This document shows positions 16,703 to 26,239 of a stretch of DNA of 64,000 nt, one piece after another; position 1 is the first letter of the stretch; each line of letters begins with the position of its first letter. The stretch is from Mycolicibacterium baixiangningiae. GTDB lineage: Bacteria > Actinomycetota > Actinomycetes > Mycobacteriales > Mycobacteriaceae. The stretch lies in contig NZ_CP066218.1 in the NCBI RefSeq assembly GCF_016313185.1, positions 6,076,001 to 6,140,000 of the forward strand, given 5' to 3'. The position numbers and the translations under genes were made by a program. The notes beneath the pieces were generated by a model. The model worked only from the letters and a program-made list of their open reading frames with translations, ran no database searches and was not told the DNA's origin.

Positions 16703-18472
16703 CTAGGGCGGAGCCTGGTTGAACTCAGGCGCATCCTTCGCGAGAACCGACTTCGTGGGTGCCCCGTTCGCTTCCTCGATCAGATGAACAAGCTCCAAAA
16801 CTCGCGCGTGAAGATCCAGCCAGTCCAGACCAGACTTCCATTGAGCGACGACCTCCTTCGCAACCTTGATCTTGTCTGCCTTTCGTGTTTCGTTGGCGTC
16901 GACGGGTTTCATCACGTTCGACCAATGATTCACCGGCGCCGTGAAATCGATGTTTGGGTGCAGTGCGCTCAGAACGGTCGTCAATCGCTCTGGCGGCACG
17001 TAGTTTTCGATGTACCTGCATCCGGTGATCCAGGCGACTCCCGGTGCAGCCATCTCGTCTCGCACGCGCCGCTTGGCTTTACCGATCCCGCTGTTGCCGG
17101 TTTCCCGGTCGCTGTCCATGACGACGGCCAAATGACGATTGAGGCGCCGGAGGCTGATAAACTCTCCAACCTCGGGATCGTCCGGCGACAGATGATTCAG
17201 CAGACGACCGCCGTAGAACATGATCGAAAAGTCGATGTTCTCTCGCAGTGCCGGGTTCACGATGCTGATCCAGTGAGCCAAGTAGATGCGATCCGACGGC
17301 CCTTCAACCCAAATGACACAGTTGGTCTGCAAGAGGTCGCTGGGCCGGTACCCAAGGTCATAGCAAACGGCGCTCAGCTCGGCCGGATTGCCCGCGTAGT
17401 CAAGTGCCGAGCCACCGGTGGTGTAGGTCGTGTGGAACACCGAGGCGATGTCGGAATCGAGCATATGGGCTGAATGCGTCGCGATCAGATACTGGTTGGT
17501 CGTGTTCTCGTATAGATAGCGCAACAGCTTTCGCTGCAGGAGTGGATGTAGGTGCACCTCGGGTTCTTCCATGCAAACGAGGGTGTTCGTCTCGATCGTC
17601 GCTGCCGCAGCGAGAATCACTACCTGCGCGACACCGGAGCCCAAGTGTTCTAACGGGAGCAGGCGTCCCTGCCGTCGCACGTTGAGTTCAGTGTTCGACT
17701 GCGGCACCTCCAACCGTGCAGTCTCGTCCTCCAGCACCGTCTGGACGAATTTTCTGATGTCGGCGAACCGCTCGCGGTCGCCATCTTTGGCGAGCAGCGG
17801 GTTCTGCAGTTCACCCAACCGTCTTATTAGTCCGATGCCACTGAGGGCCTGGTCGTCGTCGATAGGATCATCCCCGACCGTTTCCGCAATTCGCCGTGAC
17901 GCCTGTACGAACCTCACCTTGGGCCAGGTCACTGTAGGTGCGAGCACGCGGGTCAAGAACTCCAGCGCGTTCGTTCGGCTATCGCTGGAGTAACTGCCTC
18001 TCGTCTGAAAGTACTGGTCGTTGACGCCGAACACATCGGTCATTAAACCGGCCTGACGGTCGAGAGTGACAGCGCCGTTTCGCGCGTCCTCCTGAGACCA
18101 GTACAGCCATACCGATCCGTCCTGTCGGATGTCGAGGGCCTCGCTCCCCATTACCGCTTCAACGAGATTGGCGGCCGTCGATTGCTGGCGTTCCAGATCA
18201 AGCTTCTCGAGAACCTTGTTGGTGGCTGTGTCAAGGTCGCCGAGTCGTAGTGCAATCTGGAAGTGACCCATCGGAGCATTTCGTGGGACATCGAGATCCG
18301 CCGGAGCTTCCGTAGTCAGGGCGTGAAGTCGTTGCGCGACCCGTAGCACGTTGGACTTACCGCTGTTGTTCTGTCCGGCGATCAAGTTGATCTTGCTCAT
18401 CGGATCGATGACTTGAAAGTCACCGAAGAAGCTGCGGAACCCTTGAAAGCCAAAACCAGTCAGCAACTGCAC
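16703..18472 (-). CDS. OLD-family ATPase/TOPRIM nuclease (candidate defence)
   Basis: Protein of 589 residues in the overcoming-lysogeny-defect family. The N-terminal ABC/SMC-type ATPase has Walker A GQNNSGKSN (33-41), the signature-like LGSGVAQVV near 280, Walker B VCMEEPEVHLHP near 302 and the H-loop ATHSAHML near 333. The C-terminal TOPRIM domain shows the acidic WVEGPSDR (near 390) and VVMDSDRE (near 450) segments that bind metal in OLD and GajA nucleases. Start GTG 18472. It is last in a minus-strand set with a PD-(D/E)XK nuclease and a DUF3644-like gene; no UvrD-like GajB partner is present, so this is not a standard Gabija system. Location at the left tip of a Tn7-like element fits a phage-defence cargo. 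Confidence 0.85.
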   Translation of the reverse strand: MQLLTGFGFQGFRSFFGDFQVIDPMSKINLIAGQNNSGKSNVLRVAQRLHALTTEAPADLDVPRNAPMGHFQIALRLGDLDTATNKVLEKLDLERQQSTAANLVEAVMGSEALDIRQDGSVWLYWSQEDARNGAVTLDRQAGLMTDVFGVNDQYFQTRGSYSSDSRTNALEFLTRVLAPTVTWPKVRFVQASRRIAETVGDDPIDDDQALSGIGLIRRLGELQNPLLAKDGDRERFADIRKFVQTVLEDETARLEVPQSNTELNVRRQGRLLPLEHLGSGVAQVVILAAAATIETNTLVCMEEPEVHLHPLLQRKLLRYLYENTTNQYLIATHSAHMLDSDIASVFHTTYTTGGSALDYAGNPAELSAVCYDLGYRPSDLLQTNCVIWVEGPSDRIYLAHWISIVNPALRENIDFSIMFYGGRLLNHLSPDDPEVGEFISLRRLNRHLAVVMDSDRETGNSGIGKAKRRVRDEMAAPGVAWITGCRYIENYVPPERLTTVLSALHPNIDFTAPVNHWSNVMKPVDANETRKADKIKVAKEVVAQWKSGLDWLDLHARVLELVHLIEEANGAPTKSVLAKDAPEFNQAPP

Positions 18473-18680
18473 CCATATATCTCAGCAGACAGAGCATGTA
18501 GGCGTCCACAAAACTAGACTGCCAAGCCCTGCTCATAACGCGTTGATGACGAGCGGGCCAGCGCATCATGGGTCATTCAGCGAAAGGATGCGTTCTTGTC
18601 GCGCTGCCAAAGGGTCCGACACCAACGGTAGGCACTATTCTTGGTCGGATCGCGTGCAAGCGGTCGAGTGGTGCTGTCTC

Positions 18681-20198
18681 CTACTCGCCTTCGTAAATCC
18701 CGAACGTCGGAAATGGGTAGGTATTCCAGGCATTTTCAAGAATGCTGTTCGGTCTGTTGCTGTGCAGGCGATCATCGTGAATGGGTAATGCGGTGCCGAC
18801 AGCGTGGTTATCAAGGACCTCTAGGAGACGATCTTCGATTGTGGCGCCATGCGTCACCCACGCTTCTAATTCACGGGCACTGATCGCCGCCACCGGCACG
18901 TTCTGCAGATGGCCAGCCGACAGCGTGGCACCGTGCTTCTCGACGAGGTAGGCGTTCCCGCCGTAGATTGGCTCGGCAGACACGACTATTGCGAGTAGTG
19001 GCCGGTCTGACGGAATGTGTTCGAACTCAGGTCTTTTGGAGGCCAATTGCTCGATTGAACGTCCAAGCTGTTCGTATGCCTTGTCCACCGCGCGGGCGAG
19101 TTCAGGGAAGAGTGCAGGGCCGCCCGCGCGGGCCTCAAGACTGAGACGTTTGAGTTTGCACTCGATGATGAGCACCAGACCCGGCAGAACGACGAACCAG
19201 TCGACGCTCTTCTTGTCCCGCCGGGGTCCGTAGCTGAGCTCGGGATGCACTTCGGCACCGTCGATCAGACGTAGTTGTCGTCCGACGTAATGCTCGAACA
19301 GATATCCAAGGTCCGTCGTGAACGCGCGGTCGTAGCGCACCAAACCTGGATAGTAGAGCCCTCCTGGTGTCACCGTCCGCATGATCAGACGCGGTGCCGG
19401 CGCCACGGTGTCGCCGTTTGTCAGCTCCACGAACGGCGTCCGCGCCAGCGGGTTGTAGTCGAACTTCGCGAGTTCTTTAATTCCGTGCGACCACTTAGCA
19501 AAGTCGTCCTGAAACTCCGCCTGCGTCGCCGTGAGACGACCTGCTGCTGCCTCGATGTTGCCGCGTGGATACAGCTCAAGAACATCCTTGAAGTTGTCCT
19601 GGTCGAGCCATGAACTGTCGTAGAGTCCGCCGTTCCGGTTGGCTCCGACCTGTAGAACGAACGTCGCGGCGATGGCATCGCCCAGCGGCACGCCGCCGAG
19701 TACCTCCGCCAAGGCGGACTCGGAGATCACTTTCGTGTCGACGTCCTTAAGTCCCTCAATCATGAGGGCATGGGAGCGCGCCAGCTCTTCGTAAATAGGC
19801 TCCTGCCAGGGGAATTGCTCGTAGAGAATCGGGGTAACGAGAGAGATAAGGACCCCTGGATCGCCTGGAGCGGGGTCCCGCGGAACGTCGGCATCGAAGA
19901 ACTTCTGCAGCAGAACGCGGATCCCATCGTCCGTGACAGCCTTGTCTCGGTGCTCGTTGCCGTGTAGCAGGGACTCGCGCGCAATCGCCGCGAGACCCCA
20001 CGGCGGGCATCGGCGCTTCACGTCGTCGGAGTACGGCGGCTCCCCCAAGGCCGCGGAGATCCGAGCGATCGTGGGAACGAGCTCGCTCGGTCGATAAGCG
20101 CGACAAGCCTGCACGAACTCGTTGAAGTTTCTACTCCATCGCGGCTGTGCCATCCAGTAAGGGTATTTAGTGGTGCCGACGAGGCAGACAAGGAACAC
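18681..20198 (-). CDS. PD-(D/E)XK nuclease-domain protein (candidate defence)
   Basis: Protein of 505 residues with no family I can name. The N-terminal ~300 residues are mixed helical, with no motif recognised. A restriction-endonuclease-like core follows: VHPELSYGPRR, then SVDWFVVLPGLVLIIECKLKR with Asp near 333 and the E-C-K pair at 346/348, the classic D...ExK arrangement. The C-terminal part has LLAIVVSAEPI as a further core strand. The start may instead be ATG 20153 (MAQPRWSRNF). It lies 67 bp behind the DUF3644-like gene and 208 bp before the OLD-like gene. Predicted role: the DNA-cleaving or sensing partner in a defence operon; this is inference from motif and location. Confidence 0.75.
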   Translation of the reverse strand: MFLVCLVGTTKYPYWMAQPRWSRNFNEFVQACRAYRPSELVPTIARISAALGEPPYSDDVKRRCPPWGLAAIARESLLHGNEHRDKAVTDDGIRVLLQKFFDADVPRDPAPGDPGVLISLVTPILYEQFPWQEPIYEELARSHALMIEGLKDVDTKVISESALAEVLGGVPLGDAIAATFVLQVGANRNGGLYDSSWLDQDNFKDVLELYPRGNIEAAAGRLTATQAEFQDDFAKWSHGIKELAKFDYNPLARTPFVELTNGDTVAPAPRLIMRTVTPGGLYYPGLVRYDRAFTTDLGYLFEHYVGRQLRLIDGAEVHPELSYGPRRDKKSVDWFVVLPGLVLIIECKLKRLSLEARAGGPALFPELARAVDKAYEQLGRSIEQLASKRPEFEHIPSDRPLLAIVVSAEPIYGGNAYLVEKHGATLSAGHLQNVPVAAISARELEAWVTHGATIEDRLLEVLDNHAVGTALPIHDDRLHSNRPNSILENAWNTYPFPTFGIYEGE

Positions 20199-20265
20199 GC
20201 CCCCGGTCTGACCGGCGAGGACAACACCTGGGTGAGCACGTCCTCGAAACGTGTTCGTCAGTTGC

Positions 20266-21288
20266 CTACTTAATTGCTGCTACTGCGTCGTATACCTCCT
20301 GGTCAGACAGCTTCCTCTTTAGATAGGCGACCCACGCCGGGGTGTATACGTACTTGCCCACAAGTTGGTTCCAGTAGCAAAACTGGGTCTTGGTCTTGAA
20401 CTTATCGGCTGCCCCGGTTGCGGGACGGACGTCGAAGTACTTCCACGCTTGGGTGTGCATGTGCATAGTGAACTCGCGATCGGTCTCGGCGTTGACCTGC
20501 TCAACGACTGCCCCCGGTAGAAACTCGTCGACACCGCCGATAGGCACCGTGCGGTCACGGATGATGGTTCTTACTTGATCCATCACGCTCTTCTGCTCCT
20601 TGGTGAGTTCGTCCTCATGTACGAACGTCATCGCGGCGTCAGCGTCGGTCTTGGCACCCTTATGCGGAATCAGATAGACCTTGAAATCGAAGCGCTGGTC
20701 GGCCGCGATGTCAGGTTCGACGGAGGTGTCAAAGTCCTGCACCCACTCCAGCACTCCCCTAGGGATACGGGCGCGCACCTTCTTGAGCGAGGCGACAGCA
20801 TCGCCGGTGATCGACGATAGGAACAGTGGAAATCGCAGCTCGTCGGCAAGTCCTTCATCCTCCCCGAATAACTCGACGACCGTCTGCTCGTAATTGAGAA
20901 GGTAAGCCTGGGTCCTACCGGCGACCAGCGCAGCGATGTCTCGCTCGTAGCGGTGCTCAATGATATTTCGAAGTCCGGTGAAGAAGCCGAGGTTGGCTTT
21001 TCGAGGATCATTCTCTGCGAAGTGCTCCTTGGCCAGATCGTGCAGACCGCGATGCTTGTATCCACCATCAGGGTGTTTTATCCTCCAACCTCGCTCATCG
21101 CGGATATGAATGTCCCGGCCACTCTTCTCAAAGTGCGCCTGCAATAACTTGAGCCAACCCATCGACATGTGAACGATGAATGCTTCGAGCTGTCGTTCCG
21201 TACCCGATCTGTTGTAGAGATCAACCGCGAGCCGCACCTCGTTCTTCGAGTCCTGGAGGACATACCACCACCGCGGCTTCCTTGGCAT
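20266..21288 (-). CDS. DUF3644-like protein (candidate defence)
   Basis: Protein of 340 residues. The N-terminus RLAVDLYNRSGTERQLEAFIVHMSMGWLKLLQAHF, followed by LRNIIEHRYER near 120, resembles DUF3644 proteins, which have a HEPN-like helical domain and are often found in phage-defence islands. The R-N-x-x-E-H element inside that helix could be a HEPN-type RNase motif (usually R-x4-6-H); this is tentative. The C-terminal third (TKTQFCYWNQLVGKYVYTPAWVAYL) looks like a winged helix. ATG 21288 is the first gene of the three-gene minus-strand set. The IS21 element begins 214 bp upstream, so the native promoter may still be intact. Confidence 0.65.
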   Translation of the reverse strand: MPRKPRWWYVLQDSKNEVRLAVDLYNRSGTERQLEAFIVHMSMGWLKLLQAHFEKSGRDIHIRDERGWRIKHPDGGYKHRGLHDLAKEHFAENDPRKANLGFFTGLRNIIEHRYERDIAALVAGRTQAYLLNYEQTVVELFGEDEGLADELRFPLFLSSITGDAVASLKKVRARIPRGVLEWVQDFDTSVEPDIAADQRFDFKVYLIPHKGAKTDADAAMTFVHEDELTKEQKSVMDQVRTIIRDRTVPIGGVDEFLPGAVVEQVNAETDREFTMHMHTQAWKYFDVRPATGAADKFKTKTQFCYWNQLVGKYVYTPAWVAYLKRKLSDQEVYDAVAAIK

Positions 21289-21297
21289 CGGCGCAGT

Positions 21298-21501
21298 ATG
21301 TCATTTCACCCGAACATCAAGGAGACCCGCGAGTCGCTTCGCCGCATTCGAACCGCAGTCGAGGCGGACGGATGCGCTCCGCGAAGAGGGTTGCGCGCAT
21401 GCTGGCGTACCCAGCGAGAGGAGAGCGCGCCGATAACACCCGATTACGTCGGTACCGCGACAGGTGCAGCTGCTCGGCCAGGGTGACTGTACTGGCGGAA
21501 C
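21298..21501 (+). other. Left flank of IS21: interrupted, unidentified reading frame
   Basis: If the IS21 element and one GGAAC copy are removed, a frame from about 21444 continues across the joint to a stop at 23831 (ending RLFVEAPEDPEFGRLAVEVAGDRT). A second frame from ATG 21298 (MSFHPNIKETRESLRRIRTAV) looks coding for its first ~25 codons. No family is recognised. The sequence was probably a small gene disrupted by the insertion. Confidence 0.3.
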
Positions 21502-21571
21502 TGTTGACGACGGTTGAAAATCCGGCCAGTCGCGACGGATGAAAAGTAGGCCACCCAACCAGATTGGATGG

Positions 21572-22813
21572 GTGATCTCCTTGGAAGACTGGGCCTTGAT
21601 CCGGCACCTTCACCGCAGCGAAGGGCTATCGCAGCGGGCCATCGCACGGCAACTCGGTATCGCGCGTGACACCGTGGCCGGGGCGCTGGCCAGTGATGAT
21701 CCACCGAAGTACGAGCGGGCCTCGACGCCGTCGGCGATCAACGAAGTGGAACCGCGGATCCGCGCGTTCTTGTCGGCCTATCCGACGATGTCGGCGACGG
21801 TGCTCGCCGAGCGGGTCGGGTGGACCGGTTCGATCTCGTGGTTCCGGGAAAGGGTCCGGGCGATCCGCCCGGAATACCTACCTGCTGATCCGGTGGACCG
21901 CCTCGAGCATCCACCGGGGCGGGCGATCCAGTGCGACCTGTGGTTCCCGGCACCCAAGATCGCGGTCGGGTTCGGCCAGGAGGCGATGCTGCCGGTGCTG
22001 GTGATGGTCGCGGCGTTCTCCCGGTTCATCGCCGCGGTGATGCTGCCGTCGCGCCAGACCATGGACCTGGTGGCCGGGATGTGGCAGCTGCTCGCGGGCA
22101 ACTTCACCGCGGTGCCTCACGAGTTCTGGTGGGACAACGAGGCCGGGATCGGACGCCGCGGCCGGTTGACCGATCCGGTCACCGCGTTGATGGGCACCCT
22201 CGGGTCGCGGCTAGTCCAACTCAAACCCTATGACCCCGAATCCAAGGGCATCGTCGAGCGAGCCAACCGCTATCTGGAAACCTCATTCTTACCCGGGCGC
22301 AGCTTCACCTCACCACATGATTTCAATGATCAACTGAGTCAATGGCTTCCGAACGCCAACGCTCGCAGGGTGCGAGTGTTGGATGGCCGTCCGGTCGACT
22401 TCCTGAATGCCGACCGAGCCCAGATGCTGGCCCTGCCGCCCGTGCCGCCGACCGTCGCGACGATGACCTCGGTGCGGTTGGGACGCGACTACTACGTCCG
22501 GGTGGCCGGCAACGACTACTCCGTCGACCCGAGTGCGATCGGCCAACTCGTCGACGTGTGCACCACCCTGGCCCAGGTGAGGGTGAGCCGGGCGGGGCGC
22601 GTTCTGGGGGCTCACCAGCGCTGCTGGGCGGCGCGACAAGCCCTCACCGACCCCGCCCACGTCGCCACCGCTGCGGCGTTGCGCCGCCAGTTCCAGAGCG
22701 GCCCACCACCGCCGCCGGGTGATCACCTGGTGCGGGATCTGTCCGATTACGACCGTGCGTTCGGTGTGGACTTCGCCACGGGCACAGCGACTTCCGATGG
22801 CGAGGTGGCGTGA
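21572..22813 (+). CDS. istA: IS21 transposase IstA
   Basis: DDE transposase of about 413 residues. The N-terminal helix-turn-helix (LSQRAIARQLGIARDTVAGAL) binds the ends, and the rve core carries Asp in IQCDLWFPAPK, Asp in FWWDNEAGIG and Glu in GIVERANRYLE. The frame is open from ATG 21539, but that codon lies in the terminal repeat; GTG 21572 before the first helix is preferred. Stop TGA overlaps the istB start by 4 bp (GTGA), so translation is coupled. Confidence 0.93.
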   Translation: MISLEDWALIRHLHRSEGLSQRAIARQLGIARDTVAGALASDDPPKYERASTPSAINEVEPRIRAFLSAYPTMSATVLAERVGWTGSISWFRERVRAIRPEYLPADPVDRLEHPPGRAIQCDLWFPAPKIAVGFGQEAMLPVLVMVAAFSRFIAAVMLPSRQTMDLVAGMWQLLAGNFTAVPHEFWWDNEAGIGRRGRLTDPVTALMGTLGSRLVQLKPYDPESKGIVERANRYLETSFLPGRSFTSPHDFNDQLSQWLPNANARRVRVLDGRPVDFLNADRAQMLALPPVPPTVATMTSVRLGRDYYVRVAGNDYSVDPSAIGQLVDVCTTLAQVRVSRAGRVLGAHQRCWAARQALTDPAHVATAAALRRQFQSGPPPPPGDHLVRDLSDYDRAFGVDFATGTATSDGEVA

Positions 22814-23598
22814 TCATGGCTGCGGATCCGATCAAGGACGTCCTGCACTACGCCCAAGCCCTCAAAGCGCCACGCATCCGCGATTCCGCCGCCCGCCTCG
22901 CCGAGCAAGCCCGCGACGCCAGCTGGACCCACGAAGAATATCTGGCGGCGGTGCTCTCACGTGAGGTCGCCGCCCGCGAAGCCTCCGGCGCGGCAACCCG
23001 CATCCGCTCGGCTGGATTCCCGACACGGAAGTCCTTGGAGGACTTTAACTTCGATCATCAACCCGCACTCAACCGGGACATGATCGCCCACCTGGGCACC
23101 GGGGCGTTCTTGGCCAAGGCCCGCAACGTAGTGCTGCTCGGTCCGCCCGGCACCGGCAAGACCCATCTCGCCATCGGGCTGGCCATCAAAGCGGCCCAGA
23201 CCGGGCATCGCATCGCGTTCGCCACCGCCGTGGACTGGGTCGCCCGGCTCAAGGCGGCCCATAACGCCGGCCGACTCCCCGCCGAGCTGGCGAAACTGCG
23301 CCGCATCGGCCTGCTCGTCGTCGACGAGGTCGGCTACATCCCCTTCGAACAGGACGCTGCGAACCTATTCTTCCAACTGGTCTCCAGCCGCTACGAACAC
23401 GCCTCGCTGATCTTGACCTCGAACCTGCCCTTCGCCCGCTGGGGCGACGTTTTCGGCGACCAAGTGGTGGCCGCGGCGATGATCGATCGCATCGTGCACC
23501 ACGCCGACGTCCTGACCCTCAAAGGCTCCAGTTACCGACTCAAGGACACCGGAATCGACACCTTGCCCTCCGCTAGAGCGGACAACACGGCACAATAA
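22810..23598 (+). CDS. istB: IS21 helper ATPase IstB
   Basis: AAA+ ATPase of 262 residues, related to DnaC and DnaA, that selects the target and remodels DNA for IstA. Walker A LLGPPGTGKTHLAIGLA lies near residue 112 and Walker B LLVVDEVGYIP near 169; sensor-1 is LILTSNLPFARW. Start GTG 22810 (or ATG 22816) overlaps istA. The C-terminus RLKDTGIDTLPS is the usual ending. Complete. Confidence 0.95.
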   Translation: MIMAADPIKDVLHYAQALKAPRIRDSAARLAEQARDASWTHEEYLAAVLSREVAAREASGAATRIRSAGFPTRKSLEDFNFDHQPALNRDMIAHLGTGAFLAKARNVVLLGPPGTGKTHLAIGLAIKAAQTGHRIAFATAVDWVARLKAAHNAGRLPAELAKLRRIGLLVVDEVGYIPFEQDAANLFFQLVSSRYEHASLILTSNLPFARWGDVFGDQVVAAAMIDRIVHHADVLTLKGSSYRLKDTGIDTLPSARADNTAQ

Positions 23599-23851
23599 CC
23601 ACGACCACGTGGCCTACTTTTCACCGTCGCCTCTGGCCTAGTTTTCGACCGTCGTCAACAGGAACCGCACGCAGTGTCTGCCCCAACTCAGAGGAACAGT
23701 GGACGTCAGTCGCCACTCGGGCCGGGCTGCGGATGATGGATAACCGGGATTATCCACGGCTCTTCGTCGAAGCGCCCGAGGATCCTGAGTTCGGTCGACT
23801 CGCCGTCGAAGTCGCTGGTGATCGCACCTAACACTATGAAATAGTTGGGTT

Positions 23852-24229
23852 ATGAGGGGAGTGCTCTACTTCGATGGCGGGTGTGGCATGTGCACCCGCT
23901 GCCGAAATTTGTTGCTCAAGGCAAACCGGACGGGTGAACTAAAAACGGAGCCACTTCAGGCTGCTGGCGCCGCCGACCGCTTGGGCCTTCCCGCTTCCCA
24001 GCTGCTGGACGCCGTCAGATGGCTTGACGAATCCGGTGAGGTGTATTCCGGCGCTGAGGCCGCCAACGCTGCGTTATCGTCAGCGCTTGGGACTCGCCTG
24101 CCCTTGATGGCTTATCGGCTTCCAGGCATCCGATGGTTCCAGGATGCTGTTTATCGCTGGGTGGCCGGTCATAGGTACCGATTCCCCGGCGTAACGCCGT
24201 ATTGCGAAACCTCTCCAGCCAATTGCTGA
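23852..24229 (+). CDS. DCC-family thiol-disulfide oxidoreductase-like protein (DUF393)
   Basis: Small protein of 125 residues. The family motif YFDGGCGMCTRCRN at residues 6-19 provides the D-G-x-C-x-x-C thiol pair of DCC proteins; a further Cys pair sits at the C-terminus (YCETSPANC). No signal peptide. The family is predicted to have a thioredoxin-like fold, but its reactions are mostly unknown. The start is ATG 23852. It stands alone, behind the IS21 joint and before a hairpin. Confidence 0.85.
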   Translation: MRGVLYFDGGCGMCTRCRNLLLKANRTGELKTEPLQAAGAADRLGLPASQLLDAVRWLDESGEVYSGAEAANAALSSALGTRLPLMAYRLPGIRWFQDAVYRWVAGHRYRFPGVTPYCETSPANC

Positions 24230-24321
24230 GTGCACGAACTCGACCAATTGCGAATTGTCGATTTCCCGCAGTCTGGTCGGAGGATGACACCTGGCGCCGG
24301 GGGTAGCTTCTAGCTACTAGG

Positions 24322-24345
24322 TGTCTCGTTTTGGTAAACGAGACA
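24322..24345. terminator. Perfect inverted repeat TGTCTCGTTT-N4-AAACGAGACA
   Basis: A 10-bp stem with loop TGGT, 92 bp behind the DCC gene. It could terminate that gene or be a remnant of a TGTCTC-type element end, a motif that recurs in this element. The rest of 24230-24656 shows no gene. Confidence 0.5.
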
Positions 24346-24656
24346 GCCGGATAGACACCACTCCCCCGCCACGAATGCTGAGCTCATGCTGGCTCATCCC
24401 GGTCTCGAATCTATTCGAGTTCGGCCGCAGGACAGGCGGCCCAGACGCCGACGCCGGCCGACCGCCACGCGTCAGGAGTGATAAGACGCAGACCGCCGGA
24501 GCTGACATGAGACCGGACGATCGATCGGAGCCACGCGGATCAGATCGGCAGCGGTGCAACATTACTGGAGGGCCATCAGCGCGGGCGGCCCGTCGATACG
24601 CGAGGTTCTCGCCGTTATGCATCAACTTCTCTGCGTGACTGCGTTCAGTCCCGCAA

Positions 24657-25271
24657 TCACCCGTGCCCTCTTGCTAACTCGCCCATCGCGATGACACCCT
24701 GCCGAATTGACTCAGCCACCGCGGTCGGGTCGGCATCACGCAGCTCGACGATGTTGGACGTCAAAGCGAGAGTCGCGAACCCGTGCGACAACGACCAACC
24801 CGCCAAGGCTAGCGAGCTGACCTCCTCGTCGCTGACGGGCTCCGAACGATCGGAGCTCAGACTCGCCCGAGCGGTGTCGTACAGCACCTCGAAGGCGGCG
24901 TCCTTTGCAACCAGCAATTCCGGATCGTCGCCGCGGTACAGATAGGGACGGAACATCACCTCGAAATGACCGGGATAGGCGAGGGCAAACGCGATGTACG
25001 CATGGCCACCGTGCAGAAAACCATCAGGTCCGCCCACACCCGCGTTCAGCGCTTCGGCTTGCAACCGAAACCCCTCGGCCGCCACAGCAGTAAAGATCCC
25101 GGTCTTATCCCCGAACTGATAAGCGAGCGCGGCGTGCGACACGCCTGCTCGGCGTGCGATGCGCCGCATGCTTACCGATGCAACTCCGACGGTTCTGACT
25201 TCCTCGACCGCGCCGTCAATCGCCGCTCGTTCGAGGTGGCCGTGGTGATAGGGGCGTGGACTCGTTGCCAT
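24657..25271 (-). CDS. TetR-family regulator
   Basis: Repressor-like protein of 204 residues. The N-terminal domain contains GVASVSMRRIARRAGVSHAALAYQFGDKTGIFTAVA (about residues 28-62), and a C-terminal TetR_C_33/WHG-like ligand domain follows (FEVMFRPYLYRGDDPEL). The frame extends to 25301, but ATG 25271 (MATSPRPYHHGHL) gives the standard tail before helix 1. It is divergent from the membrane-protein gene at 25373 across 101 bp and is the natural candidate for its control. Confidence 0.88.
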   Translation of the reverse strand: MATSPRPYHHGHLERAAIDGAVEEVRTVGVASVSMRRIARRAGVSHAALAYQFGDKTGIFTAVAAEGFRLQAEALNAGVGGPDGFLHGGHAYIAFALAYPGHFEVMFRPYLYRGDDPELLVAKDAAFEVLYDTARASLSSDRSEPVSDEEVSSLALAGWSLSHGFATLALTSNIVELRDADPTAVAESIRQGVIAMGELARGHG

Positions 25272-25372
25272 GAGCAGCCACATTACCGGCGATCTGACCA
25301 TTGATAAGTTTCGCTTTCACCGGCATGATGATCAACCACAACCTTAGAACTTACCGCTGGAAAGATCCGTAG

Positions 25373-26068
25373 ATGGGGGCGTCGATGCGGAACCCTGACC
25401 GAGCCTCAACTGGGCTTGTAAGTGCTTGGGATTCCGGGCGAGTTGCGCGATGGACCGGCGTGCTCGGCTTTGCGCTGCCCGCATTCACCCTCGTCGCGTA
25501 CCCGATCTGGTCCTTTCCCGGGACTCAGACCGCTGGCACAGAGGTGGCGCGTTGGGCCACGGCCAACCACGACCGGCTGATCGTGACGATGCTGCTCAAC
25601 ACTGGCGGCGTCACACTGTGGTTCGTCTTTGGTGCCGCCGTATGTGCAGTCCTTCGTGATCGCCTTCCCGCGCGCTCGATGCTTCCGATGTGCTTCGGAG
25701 CAAGCTTTCTCGGCTGCGTGGTCCTGTTGCTCGGCGGGTTCACCGCATTCAATCTGCTGCTGTACCGCAATCACGGCGCCGAAATGCCACTCTTGCTCTA
25801 CGACTTGACGTTTGGACTGTTGGCTATGTCCGGGTTGCCCACCGTGATAGCGCTCGGGTCTTTCGCCGTCGCGATCTACACCTACCACGTGTTGCCGAAC
25901 TACACCGCGCATCTGGCTATGGCCGGCGCTGCCGTTCATCCATTCTTGCTCGTGACCTTCATTGTCAGCGACGGTCCTTTCTCCTTGGAGGGCATCGCGA
26001 TAACAGTGATGCCGGCGTTCCTGTTCGCCTGGATCCTCGCCGTCGCACTCGCAATGCCACGCAACTGA
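25373..26068 (+). CDS. Six-helix integral membrane protein, function unknown
   Basis: Membrane protein of 231 residues with about six hydrophobic segments (residues ~28-48, 70-95, 103-128, 143-165, 172-190, 203-227). A family is not recognised with confidence; the layout recalls DUF998 or DUF4386-type proteins of unknown function. The divergent TetR gene suggests inducible expression. The ATG at 25373 or the in-frame ATG five codons later (MRNPDRAS) may start the protein. Confidence 0.75.
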   Translation: MGASMRNPDRASTGLVSAWDSGRVARWTGVLGFALPAFTLVAYPIWSFPGTQTAGTEVARWATANHDRLIVTMLLNTGGVTLWFVFGAAVCAVLRDRLPARSMLPMCFGASFLGCVVLLLGGFTAFNLLLYRNHGAEMPLLLYDLTFGLLAMSGLPTVIALGSFAVAIYTYHVLPNYTAHLAMAGAAVHPFLLVTFIVSDGPFSLEGIAITVMPAFLFAWILAVALAMPRN

Positions 26069-26211
26069 TCTTCGAACTGATCCGTGCGTAACTGGGCTGA
26101 TCGCGATCGCAAGATCACTCCTACTGGCGCCGCTCGCCGCGTTCACCTTGTCACGCCTGACATTGCTTATCTACTCGCCGTCCAGTTGAACGTCGCGACC
26201 CCCCTCGACAT

Positions 26212-26230
26212 CTACTACACGTCGTCGTAG
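26212..26230. promoter_or_regulatory. Dyad CTACTAC-N5-GTCGTAG upstream of FAD monooxygenase
   Basis: Seven-base arms with one mismatch, 10 bp before the start codon of the monooxygenase gene. The same dyad, with a different spacer, precedes the truncated copy at 28525-28543. Conservation across diverged copies supports a bound regulator. Confidence 0.5.
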
Positions 26231-26239
26231 CTTAGAGAG

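Larger units (their letters stand above)
21502..23660 (+). mobile_element. IS21-family insertion sequence, complete
   Basis: A 2,159-bp element with termini TGTTGACGACGGT and its inverse ACCGTCGTCAACA, plus internal repeats with GAAAAGTAGGCCAC near both ends. It is flanked by a 5-bp duplication GGAAC (21497-21501 and 23661-23665). It contains istA and istB in the usual overlapping arrangement, so it appears functional. It landed inside the Tn7-like element, between the defence operon and the small-molecule genes. Confidence 0.93.

Noticed and set aside
16703..20198. Gabija system
   Set aside because: The OLD-like ATPase fits GajA only broadly, and the second protein has a D...ExK nuclease core rather than a UvrD-like helicase.
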